This document shows positions 7,706 to 16,976 of a stretch of 41,042 nucleotides of DNA, piece after piece. The notes beneath the pieces are model-generated. The model was not told where the DNA came from. It saw only the letters and a list, made by a program, of their open reading frames with translations, and did not search any database. A program made the position numbers and the translations under genes. The stretch covers positions 1 through 41,042 of the forward strand of contig CALXSB010000014.1 in assembly GCA_944391005.1 (NCBI GenBank), given 5' to 3'. The first letter of the stretch is position 1. Every line of letters begins with the position of its first letter. Source of the stretch: an uncultured Rickettsiales bacterium. Lineage in GTDB: Bacteria > Pseudomonadota > Alphaproteobacteria > Rickettsiales > UBA1997.

Positions 7706-8155
7706 ATGGTTGCAAGAAGAAGTGATAATGAATATAATAATGAATCCAATGAAAAGGATTATTTTAATGAAAATTCTGAACCATTAAAATTATCACCAAG
7801 TGTTATTGATAAAGATTTGCTTAAGGAATTGATTGAAAATAAATTAAACGATGTAAGAAAAACGCTTAGCAATCAAATCAAAATTAATGAAGAAGATGAA
7901 AATGATGATGAGGAAAATGAAGATGATGAAAATGATGATAACGATGGAGAAAACTTTAGAGATAAAGAAAAAGAATTAAAAGAGGCTATAAAGAGTCAAT
8001 TATCACTTGAAAGTCAAGATGCAATAAACTTAGATGAAAAAGCAATTGATGCAATCATTGAAAAGCTAAAACAAAGAGGTGTGGCTTCGGAAAAAGGTCT
8101 TCAACTTCAAAAATTAAGAAGTATAAAAAAGGGAGATAGAAGTATAGGTCTATAA
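7706..8155 (+). CDS. Hypothetical acidic protein
   Basis: This 149-residue protein is not recognised. The centre (about residues 67-92) is almost entirely Asp, Glu and Asn; the flanks are charged and helical (LLKELIENKLNDVRKTL, IDAIIEKLKQRGVAS). There is no signal peptide and no membrane segment. The C-terminus is basic (LRSIKKGDRS). It lies 23 nt ahead of the Tim44-like gene with a likely AAGGA ribosome site between, so it is probably the first gene of the Tim44-MltA operon. The reading is supported by direction, spacing and a shared upstream promoter, not by homology. Confidence 0.6.
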   Translation: MVARRSDNEYNNESNEKDYFNENSEPLKLSPSVIDKDLLKELIENKLNDVRKTLSNQIKINEEDENDDEENEDDENDDNDGENFRDKEKELKEAIKSQLSLESQDAINLDEKAIDAIIEKLKQRGVASEKGLQLQKLRSIKKGDRSIGL

Positions 8156-8178
8156 ATTTATAAATAATAAGGATTCTT

Positions 8179-8856
8179 ATGGATATAATATTTTTTTTAT
8201 GTATAGCTATATTTTTTATATATAAATTAAAAAATAATTTAGGATTAAGAAACGAGGATGATGAAAAGAGAAAAAAAGCTGTTGAAGAGCTTTTTAGACA
8301 AAGAAATGGAAATAATAGAATAATAGATTTAAATCCAACATTTGCTGAAAATATAAACATAAACAAAAATAGTATAAATGATAATCTTGACTTAAATATT
8401 AATTTAAAAATATCAGATAATATAAAATCAAAATTAGCAAAAATTAATTTTAATGAAAATCTTTTTTTAAAAGGTGCCGAGACTGCCATTGAAATGATTA
8501 ATGAAGCATTTTCCAATAAAGATTTAAATACATTACAAAAAATGTTGTCAAAAGATGTCTATCAAAATTTTAAAAAACAAATAGACGTATTTATTGAACA
8601 AAATAAATTCTTAAAATCATCATTAATATCAGTTAAAGAAAAAAAGATAGAAAATATTACATCTTCTGGTAATATAATAAAAATTGAAGTATTTATGAAA
8701 ATGGAACAAATTAATTTTGTTGAAAATGAAGATGGTAAAGTTATTTTAGGCGATAAAAAAAGAATAGAACTAGTTAAAGAAAAATGGACATTTGAAAGAA
8801 GTATTGATTCAAAAGAAAATTTTTGGATTGTCAGCAGTATTGATAGCATAAGATAA
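8179..8856 (+). CDS. Tim44-like domain protein (TimA type)
   Basis: The protein has one N-terminal membrane segment (MDIIFFLCIAIFFIYKL), a short charged linker with LGLRNEDDEKRK, and a C-terminal Tim44-like domain (about residues 90-225): FLKGAETAIEMINEAFSNKDLNTLQKMLSKDVYQNF, then VEKKIEN-type strands and KEKWTFERS...WIVSSI. Alphaproteobacteria carry such Tim44 relatives next to mltA; they are related to the mitochondrial import motor subunit, but their bacterial job is little known. Length 225 is typical. Its stop overlaps the mltA start (TAATG), which implies translational coupling. An AAGGA lies 7 nt before the ATG. Confidence 0.82.
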   Translation: MDIIFFLCIAIFFIYKLKNNLGLRNEDDEKRKKAVEELFRQRNGNNRIIDLNPTFAENININKNSINDNLDLNINLKISDNIKSKLAKINFNENLFLKGAETAIEMINEAFSNKDLNTLQKMLSKDVYQNFKKQIDVFIEQNKFLKSSLISVKEKKIENITSSGNIIKIEVFMKMEQINFVENEDGKVILGDKKRIELVKEKWTFERSIDSKENFWIVSSIDSIR

Positions 8857-9965
8857 TGATAAAAAAGACTATTATTATTTTTTTATTAGGTATAACAATT
8901 TCAAACGCAAAAACAATAAAAACTAAAACAAATGCGTTTAAATTAAAGCAGGTTAGTTTTTCTGATTTAAAAGATTGGAAAAAAGATAACTCTTTAATTG
9001 CTCTAAAGAGTTTTGTAAAATCTTGTAATTCAATTGCAAAATTAAATAATGAAAAAATAATAGCTAATGAATTATATAACATTAAAGTAAAAGATCTAAG
9101 AAAAGTATGCGATATAGCTACGGTTATAGCTGGAACTTCTAAAGATGATGCTAGAATATTTTTTGAAAATTGGTTTACACCATTTTTAATTATTGATTCA
9201 AACAACGGTAAAAAAGCTGTATTTAGAGGATATTATGAAGCTGAAATTAAAGGAAGCAAAACAAAAAATGATATATACAAATATCCAGTATATAAACGTC
9301 CAGATGATTTAACTAATAAGCCTTATTTCACAAGAGAAGAAATATATGACGGGGCATTAGAAGGACAAAATTTAGAACTGTTTTATACAAATAGCATGCT
9401 TAATTTACAACTTTTAGAAAAATATGGCTTTGGAAGAGTTGTTTTTGATAATGGAACAATTTCAAAAATAGTTTATGATGGAGATAATAATAGAGAATAT
9501 ACAAGTATAAGGGATATTTTAATAAAAAATAAATATATCAAAAAAAGAAAAGCCAATTTAGAAAATATCAAAAAATGGTTTTTAGAAAACCAGGATAAAT
9601 CTGATGAAATATTAAATCAAAACGAATTATACACATTCTTTAAAGAAAGAGAAGACGACTATGTTAGAGGATCCCAAGGTTCTATATTGACTCCATTCAG
9701 AAGTATTGCAATAAATTCTGACCTATTGCCTTACGGATTTCCGTTTTGGATTGAAACAAAAATAAAAAATAAAAATAAAAAAGAAAATTTTAGAAGACTT
9801 GTTGTTTCACAAGATTCAAAAGCAGTTTCAAACAACGTTTCAAATATTGACATATTTTTTGGCACAGATACAAGAGCTGAGGAATTGGCGTTAGAAACAA
9901 ACTTTAAAGGAATATATTATATTCTTATTCCAAATGATATAGTAAACAGATTATATAAATATTAA
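8856..9965 (+). CDS. mltA: MltA-domain lytic transglycosylase (divergent)
   Basis: MltA enzymes cut peptidoglycan glycan strands to 1,6-anhydro ends. After a signal peptide (residues 1-18, ending SNA, no lipobox) the protein shows FENWFTPF, FRGYYEAEIKGS, YPVYKRP, the insert domain, then RGSQGSILTPFRSIAINSDLLPYGFPFWIET and VVSQDSKAVSNNVSNIDIFFG. The two conserved acidic positions (Asp in SQDS and in IDIFFG) are kept, but the Gly-Gly-Ala-Ile that normally follows the first one is replaced by KAVS, so activity is likely but not certain. The alphaproteobacterial order Tim44-MltA is kept; the usual smr neighbour is absent. The gene ends four bases inside the convergent S66-like gene. Confidence 0.85.
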   Translation: MIKKTIIIFLLGITISNAKTIKTKTNAFKLKQVSFSDLKDWKKDNSLIALKSFVKSCNSIAKLNNEKIIANELYNIKVKDLRKVCDIATVIAGTSKDDARIFFENWFTPFLIIDSNNGKKAVFRGYYEAEIKGSKTKNDIYKYPVYKRPDDLTNKPYFTREEIYDGALEGQNLELFYTNSMLNLQLLEKYGFGRVVFDNGTISKIVYDGDNNREYTSIRDILIKNKYIKKRKANLENIKKWFLENQDKSDEILNQNELYTFFKEREDDYVRGSQGSILTPFRSIAINSDLLPYGFPFWIETKIKNKNKKENFRRLVVSQDSKAVSNNVSNIDIFFGTDTRAEELALETNFKGIYYILIPNDIVNRLYKY

Positions 9966-11311
9966 TTTTTGCAATCAATATATAAATTAATTTTATTATT
10001 TTTATATTCAATAATTGAATTAGTATTTAATTTTATAAAACTGATCTTGCTAATAAAGAAAAAAGGTATATTAATATTGTTATTTTTTAAATTATTGCTA
10101 AAATTTAGTATTATTTTTGATACACCAGATATATTGCTATTATATATATTTGCAAATACTATAGCTTTAGGAAAAACATTATTTGTAAAAATATAATTTT
10201 GTAAGTGGGTTAAAAATCTATAAAACATCATTTTATCATTAAAATTATAATCTAAAAATAAAATTTTATTTTTAAATTTAATCTGACTATAAGTTCCTAT
10301 AGATTCAATTACCGCAGACAATTCGCCTCCAATAATTTTTTCTTTTATAAAATAATTGTTGTCTAAATTATAATCATTAATTAATGACATATTATAACTA
10401 TTATTTTTAAAAATAATTTCCGATAATTTAATGTCGTCTTTTTTATAATTATTGTTTAAAAAACTTTTTAAATTATAGCCATATATTATTTTCCAATCCC
10501 ATTTTTCCTGTAAAAAATTTAAAATAAAACTATTATCACCACTTCCAATAATCATTTTATTTTGTTTTAATGGTCTTATTTTATTTAATTCAAATAATAT
10601 TTCATTAATGCCATACGAATTTGACCAAAACCACATTAAGTCAATATCTTTTGACTGTATAGATTTTAACAATTGATTTAATTTTAGTTGATTTGAAAAT
10701 ATAATCTTGCCATTATCATCAGCCATAGATATTTTTTCACTTTCTAAAATTGATATTTTATAGCCAAATGATTTAATTATTTCTTTAACTTTTTCTATTT
10801 CATCCAATGAGGGCAAATCAGAACTAAATAATAAAGAGATTTTATCATTGTTTTTCAATAAGTAATTATGCTTTTTAAAAATATTTATATTTATTTTTGA
10901 AAATAATATACGAAATTTATTAAAAAAAACTTTGATTATACCTGATAGATTATTTATTAAAAAATTTGCAACATATGTTATTATAAATGGTAAAATAATT
11001 ATAAACACATACTTTAAAATAACTAATTGCAACGGCATTTTTGAAGTTATTGCCAACCATACGACAAGACATACAGATATTATATAATTAGTTTTGCGGG
11101 TTATTGGAGAAACCAAATTTAATAGCCACAAGATAAAAGCGGTTGTAATTAAAAGAATAAAAACCTTAAATCCTATAAACCCTAAAATATCCACCACAGT
11201 TCCAATAATACTACCTATAGTTGTCAATATATCCTTTGTAGTATTAATAGCAGATTTTATACTATTTAATGTTGTTTCTAAATAATTCAAAGCATTATTT
11301 ATATAATCCAT
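9962..11311 (-). CDS. Membrane-anchored LD-carboxypeptidase-like (S66/MccF fold) probable pseudoenzyme
   Basis: Residues 1-130 hold three or four membrane segments (about 43-65, 75-90, 96-118). From about residue 155 the S66 peptidase pattern can be followed: KISLLFSSDLPSLDEIEKV, then KDIDLMWFWSNSYGINEIL (RGGYG region), KMIIGSGDNSFILNF (GYSDxT region), IIGGELSAVIESIGT (GGNLS region) and KILFLDYNFNDKMMFYRFL (ILFLEDV region). The nucleophile position of GYSD is Gly258 here, the catalytic Glu of LED is Asp354, and I find no His in the last 60 residues. Real S66 enzymes are soluble and cleave LD bonds or peptide adducts. I infer a non-catalytic membrane protein; substrate or ligand unknown. The gene stands alone between mltA (convergent) and the eptA-like gene upstream on the same strand. 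Confidence 0.65.
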   Translation of the reverse strand: MDYINNALNYLETTLNSIKSAINTTKDILTTIGSIIGTVVDILGFIGFKVFILLITTAFILWLLNLVSPITRKTNYIISVCLVVWLAITSKMPLQLVILKYVFIIILPFIITYVANFLINNLSGIIKVFFNKFRILFSKININIFKKHNYLLKNNDKISLLFSSDLPSLDEIEKVKEIIKSFGYKISILESEKISMADDNGKIIFSNQLKLNQLLKSIQSKDIDLMWFWSNSYGINEILFELNKIRPLKQNKMIIGSGDNSFILNFLQEKWDWKIIYGYNLKSFLNNNYKKDDIKLSEIIFKNNSYNMSLINDYNLDNNYFIKEKIIGGELSAVIESIGTYSQIKFKNKILFLDYNFNDKMMFYRFLTHLQNYIFTNNVFPKAIVFANIYNSNISGVSKIILNFSNNLKNNNINIPFFFISKISFIKLNTNSIIEYKNNKINLYIDCKN

Positions 11312-11481
11312 TTTTACAAAAGTTAGTAATTTTAAATCTATAGTAGTTTTTATTTTTTTAAATTCAATCTGTTATTTTACAAAGTAAAACTTAAAAATTT
11401 TAATCTTACAAAATATATAATACAGATATATTATAAAGATCTTTATATTAACTTTTTATTATAAATTTTTATCAATATAAA

Positions 11482-13167
11482 CTATTCATGATATGGCAAA
11501 ACTTTTGTTCTACATTGCCTAAATATATCATACTCCTTCTTGTAAGTTTTAGTATTAACTTCAAGCAAACTGCTAATAGAATGGAATAAATTATCATGAG
11601 AATAGCTATTTGTTTTAGCTTGCTCTTTTAGGCAATCATAATCAATATGATCTTCCTTTTTCATTGTTTCAGACATCCATAAAATCATAGGAACGTTTGT
11701 CTGCTCTTCAGGAGCAATTGCATATGGCAAACCATGCAAATATATATTATTTTCACCAAGCGATTCACCATGGTCTGAGACATAAAGCATACCAGATTCT
11801 AAATTTGGAAATTTTTTCAAAATATTAATAACAGATGACAATATATAATCAGTATACAATATTGTATTATCATATGTATTTCTTATTTCTTCTAAACTAC
11901 AATTTTGAATCTCAGCCGTATCGCAAGTTGGTTTAAATTTCTCAAATTCTTTTGTATATCTTTTATAATAGGTTGGACCATGGCTGCCCATTGTATGCAA
12001 TATTATAAATGTGTCCTTATTTATATTTTTTAATCTATCTTCAAGACCGTCTATTAGCACTTCATCATAACAATAGGTTCCATCACAGTATTTTTTATTA
12101 TTTTGCTCAACCATATATTCAGTTTTTATACGATTACAAACGCCTTTGCAACCGTCATCATTTTCAAGCCATATTACATCATATCCAGCATTTTGCATAA
12201 TATCCACTAAATTTTCAATATATTTAGCATCAACGACATCAAAATCATCTTTTGTTTCACTTGAAAATATACATGGTAAAGATACTGCTGTAGCTGTTCC
12301 ACAAGAAGTAGTGTCTTTAAAGGTTATAATATCTTCTTTCGCTAACAATGGGTTTGTTTCTTTTTCATAGCCATACAATGAAAAATTCTTAGCCCTAGCA
12401 GTCTCTCCAACTACAAATATTAAAACAGTTTTATACGGATCCTCATATGGCTCCAATTCAGCATTCTCATCAAGTTTAACAAATTCTCTTTTTGATAAAC
12501 TTTGCAATCTAAAATATCTAAATACAGCATAATTATAATTAAATGTATTAATTAACTTTCTAACTTCTCTATTGTTTCTTCCAAATGAGGCATATTCTTT
12601 GTAAGAAGTAGCAGCAAATAACAATATAATCAATAAACTCAACAATACACGAATTATTCTTGTTTTTAATTCTTTCAAAAAAGATAAATATTTGATATCA
12701 GTAAAAATCAAAAAAATTGACGGTATAATACCTGTTATGAATACATATAAAAAACTCTTTAAAGTTATTAAATCAAATGCTTCTCTAGTATTAGTTTCAA
12801 ATACATTTCTCATCATATCAGCATCAATAAAAACACCATAATTAAACATAAAATAATTACAGGCACTTGACGCAATTAATAATATAATGATAAAAGGCTT
12901 GGCTATATAAGGTATAGTTATTAAATTAAACAACAAATATAGCGGAACCATTATAAAAAATATTAAAGATATACAAAATACAAAAATTCTAAAATTATCT
13001 ATTGAAATTCCGTTTATTATAAATCTCCAGAAACTAAAATTAAGTATGGAGCCGAAATAAATTGTTGCTATTATAATAAATAAGCTGCTATTTATTTGCA
13101 AATGTGATCTAATATTATTAAAAAAAGTCTTTATTTTATCAAAATTTATATCTTTCAAATTTTTCAT
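11482..13167 (-). CDS. Phosphoethanolamine transferase (EptA/lipid A type)
   Basis: EptA-family enzymes move phosphoethanolamine from phosphatidylethanolamine to lipid A or other glycans on the periplasmic face, which lowers surface charge. I start at ATG 13167; an in-frame TTG 12 nt upstream is less likely. Five membrane helices fill residues 25-195. The catalytic domain has VVGETARAKNFSLYGY (metal Glu255), SCGTATAVSLPCIFS (nucleophile Thr291), HTMGSHGPTYYKRY (His396), YVSDHGESLGENN (Asp465, His466) and YLHGLPY (His478). Paired cysteines in DDGCKGVCNR and KYCDGTYC fit the disulphides of the family. The length of 561 is close to EptA (about 547). No pmrAB lies beside it, although an orphan OmpR-type regulator is in the window. 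Confidence 0.92.
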   Translation of the reverse strand: MKNLKDINFDKIKTFFNNIRSHLQINSSLFIIIATIYFGSILNFSFWRFIINGISIDNFRIFVFCISLIFFIMVPLYLLFNLITIPYIAKPFIIILLIASSACNYFMFNYGVFIDADMMRNVFETNTREAFDLITLKSFLYVFITGIIPSIFLIFTDIKYLSFLKELKTRIIRVLLSLLIILLFAATSYKEYASFGRNNREVRKLINTFNYNYAVFRYFRLQSLSKREFVKLDENAELEPYEDPYKTVLIFVVGETARAKNFSLYGYEKETNPLLAKEDIITFKDTTSCGTATAVSLPCIFSSETKDDFDVVDAKYIENLVDIMQNAGYDVIWLENDDGCKGVCNRIKTEYMVEQNNKKYCDGTYCYDEVLIDGLEDRLKNINKDTFIILHTMGSHGPTYYKRYTKEFEKFKPTCDTAEIQNCSLEEIRNTYDNTILYTDYILSSVINILKKFPNLESGMLYVSDHGESLGENNIYLHGLPYAIAPEEQTNVPMILWMSETMKKEDHIDYDCLKEQAKTNSYSHDNLFHSISSLLEVNTKTYKKEYDIFRQCRTKVLPYHE

Positions 13168-13326
13168 AATGATTAACAATTTTATATAATGGGTTGATTA
13201 TATAGCATACTTTCAAAGAGTAAAGTCATTTTTGACATATTAAAACAAATTTTATAAACATATTTCTTTATTTTTTAAAAAATATATTTATACTTGTCCA
13301 CAAGTAATTACAAACAAACCATTATA

Positions 13327-14088
13327 ATGAATAAAATAAATATTTTTTTTAGATCGCTATTATTTTCAACATTTACAGTATTAACAAGCATTGCCATAAG
13401 CATAATATTTGTAATTTTTTGGCTTCCATTTTTTCCAAATAGAAGGAAAAATTTTGATAAAGCTGCCTCAATATGGTGCAAATTTATTTTATGGACTTTA
13501 GAAAAAACCGTTAAAATAAAATCAAATATAATAGGATATAATAATTTAGAAAAAAATAAGGCTTATATAATTGTCGGAAAACATGAATCAACATGGGATA
13601 CTTTAATTATGCATACTTTTATGAAACCAGTTCCCGTATTTATATTAAAAAAAGAATTATTAATGATTCCTTTTTTTGGATGGTGTCTCGCTTTAGCAAG
13701 CAAAATAGCAATAGACAGAGGTGGCGGGGCCGGTTCAATTAAAAAGATATTAAGAGAAGGAAGGATATATATCAAAGAAGGACATAATGTTGTAATATTT
13801 CCTCAAGGAACAAGAGTTCCTCCGCAATCAACAGCAAAACAATATCCATACAAAACAGGATTTATTGCATTAATTAAAGAAATGGGTGTAGATATAGTGC
13901 CAATGGCGTTAAATTCTGGAAAGTTATGGAAGAAAAAACAATTTTTAAAGCATCCCGGAACAATAACAATGGAATTTATGAAGCCAATAAAATATGAGGA
14001 CATAAAAGAAATGTCAAAAGAAGAACTGCTTAAAAAATTAGAAAATATTATAGAGACAAAATCACAAGAATTAAATAAACTAAATTAA
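13327..14088 (+). CDS. plsC: 1-acyl-sn-glycerol-3-phosphate acyltransferase (PlsC family)
   Basis: PlsC acylates lysophosphatidic acid to phosphatidic acid at the inner membrane. From ATG 13327 the protein has 253 residues. A TTG at 13294 would add 11 residues without a benefit. A membrane helix covers residues 10-35. The catalytic HESTWD (His86, Asp91) is the HX4D motif, and IFPQGTRVPP (about 157-166) is the FPEGTR block with Gln for Glu. IDRGGGAGSIKKIL and PYKTGFIAL match further blocks. Alphaproteobacterial relatives have the same length. It is divergent from the eptA-like gene and followed by a hairpin. Another lysophospholipid acyltransferase role is possible. Confidence 0.9.
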   Translation: MNKINIFFRSLLFSTFTVLTSIAISIIFVIFWLPFFPNRRKNFDKAASIWCKFILWTLEKTVKIKSNIIGYNNLEKNKAYIIVGKHESTWDTLIMHTFMKPVPVFILKKELLMIPFFGWCLALASKIAIDRGGGAGSIKKILREGRIYIKEGHNVVIFPQGTRVPPQSTAKQYPYKTGFIALIKEMGVDIVPMALNSGKLWKKKQFLKHPGTITMEFMKPIKYEDIKEMSKEELLKKLENIIETKSQELNKLN

Positions 14089-14091
14089 TAG

Positions 14092-14118
14092 GTTTCTGAA
14101 TAATATTTATTCAGAAAC
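14092..14118. terminator. Hairpin terminator between plsC and a convergent prepilin gene
   Basis: GTTTCTGAATAA (14092-14103) and TTATTCAGAAAC (14107-14118) form a perfect 12-bp stem with a TAT loop. It sits three bases after the plsC stop and eight bases before the stop of the convergent prepilin gene. There is no strong U-tract on either side, so it may be a transcript-end stabiliser or weak bidirectional terminator. Confidence 0.65.
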
Positions 14119-14126
14119 TTAAGAAA

Positions 14127-14855
14127 TTATAAATCTAACTTAAACACTATTTCATCACAGGCACCATTTTTAACATCAGCTAAATCTTCATATGATACAT
14201 ACCCATAGTCGCCTTCATCTCTAATTGTATTTCCATCGCTTTCATCATAAGAATTTGAAATAGAATTTGAACAACGCTCTGTTCTAATGCTTCCAGTATC
14301 AAATGATTTGTCATCCATTTTTTCTTCTATATTAAGAGCTATTCTTGAAGGAATATAACCATCGTATCTAGCGTCTAATTTTAAAAGGTTCTTATTTGTA
14401 AATTCTTCTTGATATTGAGTGTAGTTGGGCCAATCTTCATCTGCATGTGTAAATACATATATAGCTTTTTTAATATATTTTGATTCTTTTCCCTTTTCTG
14501 ATATTTCATCATCCTCATCATAATCAGCTATACTTTCTCTATTTAAATCAAACCATGGTGCAATATACTCATCACCATATTCCGAATCAATATCATAATC
14601 ACTTTCGGTAATATCATTACCACTATAACCTCCGGTTTTTCCCGTATTATCTGGATCGCCCGGCAATCTTCCATTTGCAACAAAATAGGTATTAACCGCT
14701 TGCATATATCCTCTAGCTTCATTCATTACTGCTCTAGCTCTAGCAGATTCTATAAGAGATTGTCCTCCTGTAATACCTGCTACAAGCAAACCTATTATTA
14801 TAAGAACAATTGAAAGCTCAATTAAAGAAAAAGCTGATAGTTTTTTATTTTTCAT
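14127..14855 (-). CDS. Type IV prepilin-like protein (paralogue 1)
   Basis: The N-terminus has a short basic leader, then AFSLIELSIVLIIIGLLVAG, the hydrophobic prepilin helix with Glu at +5 of the predicted mature protein. The residue before the cleavage site is Ala8, not the usual Gly. The helix continues into ITGGQSLIESARARAVMNEARGYMQAVNTYF and NGRLPGDPDNTG. The remaining 180 residues are acidic and Asp/Tyr-rich and end with CDEIVFKLDL. Two paralogues occur at 25019 and 30422. No assembly ATPase, prepilin peptidase or secretin gene is in the window, so the pilus or type II-like machine must lie elsewhere. Its C-terminal half differs from the other two. Confidence 0.85.
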   Translation of the reverse strand: MKNKKLSAFSLIELSIVLIIIGLLVAGITGGQSLIESARARAVMNEARGYMQAVNTYFVANGRLPGDPDNTGKTGGYSGNDITESDYDIDSEYGDEYIAPWFDLNRESIADYDEDDEISEKGKESKYIKKAIYVFTHADEDWPNYTQYQEEFTNKNLLKLDARYDGYIPSRIALNIEEKMDDKSFDTGSIRTERCSNSISNSYDESDGNTIRDEGDYGYVSYEDLADVKNGACDEIVFKLDL

Positions 14856-14958
14856 TTAAAAATATTAATAATTAATTATGTCATATATAATATGTTTATA
14901 AATAAAAAAATCAATATATTTATATAATATTGCCTATCGCGATTTTGTTATATTAATA

Positions 14959-16401
14959 CTATTTATTATCAAAGTGTATTTTATGTATAAAATTTTTTAT
15001 TATTTTTGGATCTTGATTATTCAAAAAAGTTGCATTTGATTTAACATTTAATCTATCTAAAATTACTTCGGCCAATTCTGTATAATTAATAGTTGAATCA
15101 TGCTCTTTAATTTTACCAGAATTTAATATAATAACAAATAAATTATGTTCATCATTCTTTGTCATTTCTTTTAATTCATTTAATTCATATTGTATATGAT
15201 CTGGCAAAATAACCACTATAGTATCATTATAATTCGGCTGTGTTTTTAAAAAATTAACAAAATTGCCAACTAAAAAATTTGTGCATTCAACCGCATTTAA
15301 TAAATTGTTATCTGTAGTATTTTTACATCTTTCATCTTTAACACCATTCGCATTATGAGTCGCCGTTGTCAATATGGTTAAATTAAATGGTTTGCCTTTT
15401 TTTGAAAGTTCTATATATTTTTCTTTTGCTATTTCAAAAATATCCCAATCAGCAACTCCCCATTCATTTAATCTATCTCGTAATTCTGGATATTGTTTTA
15501 ATAAACTATGTTTGTCTTCAAATGTATTATAACTGTGTGAAAGCAATAAATTGCCCTTATTAAATAATATTTTATCAGCACCGCCTATAAAAAAATTATT
15601 ATAACCACTCTTATTTAGAATATCCGACAAACATACCAATTGATTATTGTTCACCTTTTTATAGGCATTAAAAAATAAAGAGTAATCAAAATAAGGAACT
15701 CCACATAAAGTTGTAAACATTCCAGCAAATGTCCCCATAGCTCCATTTGTTTGTTCTATATTTTTATAAAATTCTCCTTCGCTGCTAAATTGAATAATAT
15801 CTTGTGTATACTTACTAATAGTTTCATTTGTCAAAAGACTTCCCTCATAGGATTCTAAATAAATCAAAACTAAATTTTTATGTTTTTCATCACTATTAAG
15901 AATTTGTAAATTATCTTTGATCACATAATCACTATTTTTAGCCAATCTAAAAAGTTCTTGATAATCATAATTTATATAATATGCATAGTCATAAATATAA
16001 CCAACCGCAAATGAATACAAAATATTATAAATAAAGCCAATAGGTGAAAATAATATAATTAAAAATAATATTATAAAATATTTTTTAAATTTTTTAATAT
16101 GAAATTTTTTTAATATTGTATAAAAAATAGCTACAGAAAATATAAAAATATATATCAAAAAATAAGCAACCATTACTTTAGTTTCAAATAAAATATGATA
16201 TATTTGCAGATTTGTTATAAAAAAGAAAAACTGTTCGTTTATTGGTTCTAAAAAATATAAATAACATCCAATTTCAGCTATGATAAAAACAGAAAGCAGT
16301 ATTGCAATTATTAAATTTTTATACCATTTTTTACTTCCTATAAAAAATGGCAATAAAAAAATAGCTAAAAAATTAACCGTTGAGATTAAATATACACTCA
16401 T
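14959..16401 (-). CDS. Sulfatase-fold membrane transferase (OpgB/LtaS-like)
   Basis: Four or five membrane segments occupy residues 5-137. The periplasmic domain is of the alkaline phosphatase superfamily: NLVLIYLESYEGSL (metal Glu183), NGAMGTFAGMFTTLCGVPY (probable nucleophile Thr224), FIGGADKILFNKGN, EWGVADWDIFE, TTATHNANG (His349) and ILPDHIQY (Asp401, His402). The order and the WG-x-D-D-like block resemble OpgB (MdoB), which transfers phosphoglycerol to periplasmic glucans, and LtaS. Length 480 is shorter than OpgB (about 750) because the C-terminal domain is absent. The acceptor cannot be told from sequence. The start codon directly abuts the stop of the upstream SH3 gene, so the two form an operon. 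Confidence 0.82.
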   Translation of the reverse strand: MSVYLISTVNFLAIFLLPFFIGSKKWYKNLIIAILLSVFIIAEIGCYLYFLEPINEQFFFFITNLQIYHILFETKVMVAYFLIYIFIFSVAIFYTILKKFHIKKFKKYFIILFLIILFSPIGFIYNILYSFAVGYIYDYAYYINYDYQELFRLAKNSDYVIKDNLQILNSDEKHKNLVLIYLESYEGSLLTNETISKYTQDIIQFSSEGEFYKNIEQTNGAMGTFAGMFTTLCGVPYFDYSLFFNAYKKVNNNQLVCLSDILNKSGYNNFFIGGADKILFNKGNLLLSHSYNTFEDKHSLLKQYPELRDRLNEWGVADWDIFEIAKEKYIELSKKGKPFNLTILTTATHNANGVKDERCKNTTDNNLLNAVECTNFLVGNFVNFLKTQPNYNDTIVVILPDHIQYELNELKEMTKNDEHNLFVIILNSGKIKEHDSTINYTELAEVILDRLNVKSNATFLNNQDPKIIKNFIHKIHFDNK

Positions 16402-16854
16402 TTAAAGATCATAACCCCACATATTTTTAGATTCAACCCAGCCAGTTTCGTTATTAACTTCAACCTTGCACCAAATAGTATCACATTTTTTATAGGTAGC
16501 AATTACATTTTCTTCAAGTCTATATAATGGATTTGATTCTAAATCATTTTTTTTATACATTATTTGAGTTCCATTAACAACAATTAATGTTCTCTTTTTA
16601 GTTGTTAAATTTTTATTAACCCAGCCCTCATCATTATCCTTATCTTTAACTTTATACCAGTTGTCATATTCGCCAACAACCTTTAATGGCAAACCCTTTA
16701 ATTGATATACAAATTTAATTGGATATTCGTTTCCAGGTCCAGTTCTTAGATTAACTTCATTTGATCTAAGAGATACATAAAATGGTTCCGTAAAATCATC
16801 GGCTTTACAATTAATACTAAAAAATAAAAATAAAGCAAAAAATATTTTTTTCAT
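16402..16854 (-). CDS. Secreted bacterial SH3-domain protein
   Basis: A signal peptide (MKKIFFALFLFFSINCKA, cleavage near residue 18) is followed by two SH3b-like repeats. The first has SNEVNLRTGPGNEYPIKFVY...WYKVKDKDNDEGWVNKNL and the second starts LIVVNGTQIMYKKND and ends WCKVEVNNETGWVESKNMWGYDL. Alphaproteobacterial proteins of this type are about 150-170 residues and periplasmic, probably binding cell-wall peptides. A Cys lies near the signal end (INCKA), but there is no convincing lipobox. It is the first gene of a two-gene operon with the OpgB-like transferase, which suggests a shared envelope role. Confidence 0.85.
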   Translation of the reverse strand: MKKIFFALFLFFSINCKADDFTEPFYVSLRSNEVNLRTGPGNEYPIKFVYQLKGLPLKVVGEYDNWYKVKDKDNDEGWVNKNLTTKKRTLIVVNGTQIMYKKNDLESNPLYRLEENVIATYKKCDTIWCKVEVNNETGWVESKNMWGYDL

Positions 16855-16918
16855 AATACATAAATTTAACCGCTAATATGATGTTATAAAAATATTTTCT
16901 AAAATCAATTATTTTTTC

Positions 16919-16947
16919 TTGCAATGTTTATATTTTTGTGATATAAT
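16919..16947 (+). promoter_or_regulatory. Sigma70-type promoter for the 16977 gene
   Basis: TTGCAA (16919-16924) and TATAAT (16942-16947) are 17 nt apart, which is the optimal spacing. The predicted start near 16954 would give a leader of about 20 nt. Confidence 0.65.
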
Positions 16948-16976
16948 ATGTGAGTGGTTAAAAATTTTATTTGAAT

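Noticed and set aside
11432..11447. Palindrome TATAAAGATCTTTATA as an operator for the S66-like gene
   Set aside because: It is 121 bp upstream, made mostly of A/T, and could occur by chance in this composition.
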